64,000 nt of DNA from assembly GCA_965220205.1 (NCBI GenBank), contig OZ244812.1:1736001-1800000 (forward strand). The letters run 5' to 3'. This document shows positions 60,330-64,000 of the stretch, piece by piece; the first letter of the stretch is position 1; each line of letters opens with the position of its first letter. Source of the stretch: G965220205 sp965220205. Lineage in GTDB: Bacteria; Chloroflexota; Dehalococcoidia; Lucifugimonadales; Australimonadaceae. The notes under the pieces are model-generated. The model was not told the DNA's origin, made no database searches, and saw only the letters and a program-made list of their open reading frames with translations. The translations under genes were made by a program, and so were the position numbers.

Positions 60330-61115
60330 ATGCCAACGGCGCCCATCGACGGCGTTGACCTCTACTACGAAGTCCACGGCGAAGGCCCGCCGGTCGTGCT
60401 GTGTCACGGCATCGGCGGCAATCACGCGTCGTGGTTCCAGCAGGTGGGACCGTTCGCCGAGCGATACCGCGTCGTCGTCTTCGACCACCGCGCGTTCGGC
60501 CGGTCCTCCTTCGACCCCTCGGCGAACGCCCGGTCGCGGTTCGTGGACGACTTCGAGGCGCTGCTCGACCACCTGGGCATTCAGCGGACGGCGATCGTGG
60601 CGCAGTCCATGGGCGGCGGCACGGCGGCGGGCTTCACGGTCCGCTGCCCTCAACGGGTGAGCGCGCTGGTGCTCGCCGACACCCTCGTCGGCATGGACGA
60701 GCCCCCCGAGGTGCGCGAGGCTATGGTCTCGATTCGCAAGGCTACGGCCGACCTTCCGCAACTCGAGCGCGTCCTCTCAGACGGGTTCCGCGAGCGCAAC
60801 CCAACAGGGGCCAACCTCTACGCCGCCATCGCCAGCTTCAACGCGGCCAACCGCGGCAACCTCAACGGCGACTACGACCGCCTCGTCAGCCCCGAGGACC
60901 TCGCGGCGACGGGAGTCCCGGTCCTCTTTCTGGCGGGCCTCGAGGACCGGCTCTTCCCCGCGGACCAGATAGCCGCGTTCCAACAGCACGTCGCCGGGTC
61001 TCGGTTCACCGCCATACCCGACGCAGGCCATTCGGTGTACTTCGAGCAGCCGGACGCGTTCAACAAGACGGTCCTCGGCTTTCTCGACGAGTGTCTCTCG
61101 ACAGAACAGGGGTAA
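60330..61115 (+). CDS. alpha/beta hydrolase
   Basis: 261-aa alpha/beta-fold hydrolase. The oxyanion HG lies at 26-27 (LCHGIGGNHASW), nucleophile Ser93 in QSMGGG, acid Asp206 (LAGLEDRLFP) and His234 (DAGHSVYFE). The nucleophile elbow is S-M-G-G, typical of the esterase, enol-lactonase and C-C hydrolase group. ATG 60330 is 21 nt after the epimerase stop; the next gene starts 3 nt after its own stop. Confidence 0.92.
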   Translation: MPTAPIDGVDLYYEVHGEGPPVVLCHGIGGNHASWFQQVGPFAERYRVVVFDHRAFGRSSFDPSANARSRFVDDFEALLDHLGIQRTAIVAQSMGGGTAAGFTVRCPQRVSALVLADTLVGMDEPPEVREAMVSIRKATADLPQLERVLSDGFRERNPTGANLYAAIASFNAANRGNLNGDYDRLVSPEDLAATGVPVLFLAGLEDRLFPADQIAAFQQHVAGSRFTAIPDAGHSVYFEQPDAFNKTVLGFLDECLSTEQG

Positions 61116-61118
61116 GCC

Positions 61119-61925
61119 GTGACAACGAAGAGCATCGGCGTCGTCGGTTGCGGCGCCATCGGACAGGCAATTCTGCGCGCAGCGGACGACGGCGTGCTCG
61201 GCGTCGGCGTCGCAGGCGTAACGAGCCGCACCAAGGATACGGCCTGCGCGTTCCTCGACTCGTTGCGCGACCCGATCCCGTACCTGAGCATGGGCGAGCT
61301 GATCGAGGAGTCGGACATGCTGGTCGAGGCGGCGGGCGGGCACGTCGTGCCGGAGCTTGCGACCGCGGCGTTCGACGCCGGCAAGGACCTGATGATCATC
61401 AGCGTGGGCGCGCTCGTCGCCCATCCCGAGATCATGGAGCGGTCGCGCGCGACGGGCTGCCGTCTCGTGGCCCCGTCGGGCGCGATCGTCGGCCTCGACG
61501 GCATCAAGTCGGCCACGGCCGGGAAGATCGATCACGTGTCCATGGTCTCGCGCAAGCCTCCCGCCGCGCTCGACGGCGCGCCCTACGTCGTCGAGCACGG
61601 CATCGACATCTGGGAGTTCACCGAGGAGCAGTCCCTCTTCTCGGGACCGGCCCGCGAGGCGTGCGCCGGATTCCCGAACAACCTGAACGTGTCGGCTGCC
61701 GTCAGCTTTGCAGGCATCGGCCCCGACCTCACGACCGTCGAGATCGTCGTCGTGCCGGGACTGCAACGGAACTGCCACGACATCGAGGTTGAGGGCGACT
61801 TCGGGCTCATACGTCTGCACATCGAAAACATCCCATCGGAGAACCCCAAGACCGGCAAGCTGACGGCGATGTCCATCATTCGGACCATTCAGCAAGCCGT
61901 CGACCCGGTGCACATCGGGACGTAG
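61119..61925 (+). CDS. L-aspartate dehydrogenase-like (NadX family)
   Basis: 268-aa NAD(P)-dependent protein of the DUF108/aspartate dehydrogenase family. Rossmann motif VGCGAIGQAI (9-18), the line ISVGALV, SGAIVGLDGIKSA, PNNLNVSAA, and NCHDIEVEGDFG with the conserved His near 220. The family oxidises aspartate to iminoaspartate; some members work on related 2-amino acids. GTG 61119 starts 3 nt after the hydrolase. In this operon it is more likely catabolic than part of NAD synthesis; that is inference. Confidence 0.87.
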   Translation: MTTKSIGVVGCGAIGQAILRAADDGVLGVGVAGVTSRTKDTACAFLDSLRDPIPYLSMGELIEESDMLVEAAGGHVVPELATAAFDAGKDLMIISVGALVAHPEIMERSRATGCRLVAPSGAIVGLDGIKSATAGKIDHVSMVSRKPPAALDGAPYVVEHGIDIWEFTEEQSLFSGPAREACAGFPNNLNVSAAVSFAGIGPDLTTVEIVVVPGLQRNCHDIEVEGDFGLIRLHIENIPSENPKTGKLTAMSIIRTIQQAVDPVHIGT

Positions 61926-61973
61926 GCTTCTCCTCTCAGTGCCAGCCGAGCAGCGTCGAGCGAATCGCGTCAC

Positions 61974-63572
61974 GTGAACAACGTCGAGCTCACCGTCCGA
62001 ATGCTGGAACGCGCCGGAGTCCGTTGGGTCTTCGGCGTGCCCAGCGGGCCAGTCCTGCCGCTCATCGAGGCGATACGCCAGAGCGACCGGGTGCGCTACG
62101 TGCTCACCGCAAGCGAGACCTCCGCCGGCTTCATGGCCGAGGCCGTGGGCCGGATCACCGGGACGCCCGGCGTCTGCGTCTCCACGGTCGGCCCGGGCGC
62201 GACCAACCTGGCGACCGGCGTCGGCGGCGCCTGGCTAGACCGCTCCCCCGTCATCGCCATCACTTGCACGTACGCGTCGCGGCAGCTCGGTCGCCGGACG
62301 CAGATGCTGATCGACCACCAGGCGCTGTTCGCGCCGCTCGTCAAGGCGTCGTTCCGCCTCGAACACGGGAAGGTGGCCGCGGTCCTCGCCGAGGCGTTGG
62401 GCCTGGCGGTCAGCGAGCCCCCCGGCCCCGTCCACCTCGACTTTCCCGAGGACGTGGGACTCGCAGAGGCGACGGAGTCGCTGGCGGAGCCTCCCGCGCC
62501 CGTCCCGGCGCCGCCCCCGCCCGCAAGCCTCCCCGACGACATCGAGCGGCTGCTGCGGTCGAGCCGCAGACCGATCGTCGTGACAGGACTCACGCTGACG
62601 CGCGCCGCGCATCCGGAGTTGCTCACGCGGTTCCTCGATACGCAGCGTATCCCGTTCGTGTCCACGCTCCACGCCAAGGGGTTCGTCCCCGAGTCGCACG
62701 CGGGCGCTCTCGGCGTCATGGGCCGCGCCCGTCGCACCGACGTCCAGCGCATGATTGACCGCGCCGACCTCGCAATCGCGGTGGGGTTCGACTGCATCGA
62801 GATTGACTACGAGGACTGGGCCCGGCGTATGCCGGTCGCGCATCTGAGCACGGAGCCGGTGCAGGCAGGCACGGACGCGAACGTAGTGCTGGACGCCGTC
62901 GGCGACCTGGACGCCATCCTGTTGGAGCTCGCGAGCGTGCCCGCTGTCCCCAACGAGTGGGACCCGGCCGAGTGGGCCGCGCACCGCGAGGCGCTCGACG
63001 CCGCGCTCCGCCCGCCCTCCAACGGGATGGCCGCGCACCACGTTCTCGACGTATTGCGGGCGGAGCTCCCCGGCGACGCCGTCATCGCCTACGACGTCGG
63101 CGCGCACACGCACCAGATCGCGACGCAGTGGCGCACCGACTCCCCACACACGGCGCTGGCCACGAATGGGTGGTCGTCGATGGGCTACGGCATGCCCGCG
63201 GCCTACGCGGCGAAGCTCGCGCGTCCGGACCGCACGGTGGTGGGCGTTGTGGGCGACGGGTGCTTCCAGATGACGGCCGGGGAGCTCGCGACAGCGCGGC
63301 GGCTCGGCCTGCCCGTCCCCATCGTCGTGCTCAACGACGGCTGGCTCGGCCTGATGAAGGTGAAGCAGGAGCGCCTCGACTACGGGTCGTCAGGGGCCCT
63401 GCTTGGCGAGCAGTCGGAGTCTCCCTCCAGCCTATTCGGCGTGCCGTTCCGCGCCGCGCGCGACGAAGCCTCGTTCCGCGCCGCGCTCCGCTGGGCGCTG
63501 CAACTCGACGGCCCCAGCGTCATCGACGCGTTCATCGATGTCGAGCCGTATTCGACGACGGTGTTCGATTAG
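61974..63572 (+). CDS. thiamine-diphosphate-dependent enzyme (acetolactate synthase-like)
   Basis: 532-aa ThDP enzyme. The catalytic Glu48 lies in LTASETSAGFMAEA, and GPGATNLATGVGGAWLDRSP follows. The central domain is about 190-330, and the ThDP/Mg site is GDGCFQMTAGELATARR near 427 followed by LNDG. It resembles the large acetolactate synthase/benzoylformate decarboxylase/sulfoacetaldehyde group. The FAD-binding middle is not clear and no regulatory subunit is adjacent, so biosynthetic acetolactate synthase is unlikely. GTG 61974 start. Last of the four-gene cluster. Confidence 0.88.
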   Translation: MNNVELTVRMLERAGVRWVFGVPSGPVLPLIEAIRQSDRVRYVLTASETSAGFMAEAVGRITGTPGVCVSTVGPGATNLATGVGGAWLDRSPVIAITCTYASRQLGRRTQMLIDHQALFAPLVKASFRLEHGKVAAVLAEALGLAVSEPPGPVHLDFPEDVGLAEATESLAEPPAPVPAPPPPASLPDDIERLLRSSRRPIVVTGLTLTRAAHPELLTRFLDTQRIPFVSTLHAKGFVPESHAGALGVMGRARRTDVQRMIDRADLAIAVGFDCIEIDYEDWARRMPVAHLSTEPVQAGTDANVVLDAVGDLDAILLELASVPAVPNEWDPAEWAAHREALDAALRPPSNGMAAHHVLDVLRAELPGDAVIAYDVGAHTHQIATQWRTDSPHTALATNGWSSMGYGMPAAYAAKLARPDRTVVGVVGDGCFQMTAGELATARRLGLPVPIVVLNDGWLGLMKVKQERLDYGSSGALLGEQSESPSSLFGVPFRAARDEASFRAALRWALQLDGPSVIDAFIDVEPYSTTVFD

Positions 63573-63658
63573 GGGGTTGTCGTGCGCTGACAGCGCTTGC
63601 GAGAACCGGGCGGCAGATACGATGGGGCCGGTTCGCTGGTCTCGCCCGACTATCGATG

Positions 63659-64000
63659 CTACACAAACCTCAGAATCTCTCGCAGGTCCATCGTCTCGAT
63701 GGAGTGGTCGGCAAGAAGCTGAGTCGTGCGGTCTGCGTTGATGGCGACTGACACACCGGCTATTCGGAAAACCTCGTGATCCGACCTCGAGTCCCCTATA
63801 GCGACGGACCGGTCGGCGGTTAGCCCAAGCCGTGTCACGGTTTGCGAGAAGAATCTGGCCTTGTCTAGCCCGGTGAAGTGGCTGGTCACACGGCCTGTGA
63901 GCACTGCGCCATTCATGGCCATTGCAGTTCCACAGTAGTCATCAAATCCGTACTCTGTCGCGAACATCTCCACGAAGAACTTCCATGTAATCGATGCGAG
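63659..64000 (-). CDS. HAD-superfamily phosphatase, C-terminal part (cut by window edge)
   Basis: The frame is open to the right edge of the window, so the N-terminus with the nucleophile Asp is missing. Present are MAMNGAVLTGRVTSHFTGLDKA (cap and core, like phosphoserine phosphatase), SVAIGDSRSDHEVFRIAG (motif IV with GDSxxD) and SVAINAD. It belongs to the HAD-IB (SerB-like) group. A GTG at 63973 is in frame, but homology continues upstream of it. It is convergent with the ThDP-enzyme gene. Confidence 0.8.
   Translation of the reverse strand, partial: LASITWKFFVEMFATEYGFDDYCGTAMAMNGAVLTGRVTSHFTGLDKARFFSQTVTRLGLTADRSVAIGDSRSDHEVFRIAGVSVAINADRTTQLLADHSIETMDLREILRFV

Noticed and set aside
61974..63572. 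Biosynthetic acetolactate synthase (ilvB)
   Set aside because: No small regulatory subunit or ilvC/leu genes nearby; the context is catabolic, so a general ThDP-enzyme call is safer.

Overview
The window is a GC-rich bacterial chromosome segment of 64 kb. It is gene-dense, with tight operons and frequent 4-nt stop/start overlaps. Several traits point to a monoderm-type or deep-branching phylum, and Chloroflexota (SAR202 / Dehalococcoidia-like) is my best guess: RNase Y, a short YidC without the large periplasmic domain, a Jag protein, a T-box riboswitch in front of a eukaryal-type (type 2) ileS, and a GAAC-N4-GTTC SOS box beside recA. Three paralogous Rieske oxygenases, a cobalt-type nitrile hydratase, an aldo-keto reductase and an amidohydrolase resemble the catabolic expansions of marine SAR202 genomes. 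This assignment is inference; no search was run.

Layout. 1-0.5 kb: gene-poor edge with short repeats. 0.3-5.1 kb, minus strand: small CxxC protein, def, priA, rplS, pfkA. 5.2-9.2 kb, plus strand: a free-standing 5S rRNA gene with its own promoter and terminator, a four-repeat S1 protein, and clpC. 9.3-13.4 kb: VOC-fold protein, unknown protein, ABC-2 type exporter pair. 13.6-21.1 kb: eleven-gene Mrp/Mbh-type antiporter operon in the order of the archaeal membrane-bound hydrogenase module, without hydrogenase genes. 21.2-25.9 kb: ychF, hicAB toxin-antitoxin, hemW, gpmA, exodeoxyribonuclease III.

25.9-30.7 kb: Rieske oxygenase plus nitrile hydratase beta, alpha and activator (minus strand), then an aldo-keto reductase and a membrane protein whose 3' end carries a 15-C tract. 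30.8-39.9 kb: tRNA-Gly, era, then minus-strand zinc-ribbon membrane protein, plsY, PHP phosphoesterase, ymdB, rny, recA, nadE and rpsU. 40.1-49.9 kb: accessory region with two more Rieske oxygenases, an amidohydrolase, a frameshifted Eco57I-like restriction-modification gene flanked by two repeat families, and a metallo-beta-lactamase-fold protein. One repeat family is a duplicated promoter/leader placed upstream of both the amidohydrolase and the restriction gene.

49.9-54.8 kb: tRNA-Pro and the rpmH-rnpA-yidD-lipoprotein-yidC-jag-membrane protein operon. Here rnpA appears to start inside rpmH, as described for Thermus. 54.8-58.5 kb: T-box and ileS. 58.4-59.2 kb: vapBC-type toxin-antitoxin pair. 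59.4-63.6 kb: epimerase, alpha/beta hydrolase, aspartate dehydrogenase-like and ThDP-dependent enzymes, probably one catabolic operon. A partial HAD phosphatase runs off the right edge.

Functionally the window mixes core information processing (translation, protein export, repair, NAD synthesis, glycolysis) with a cation-antiport complex and dispersed enzymes for small organic substrates.
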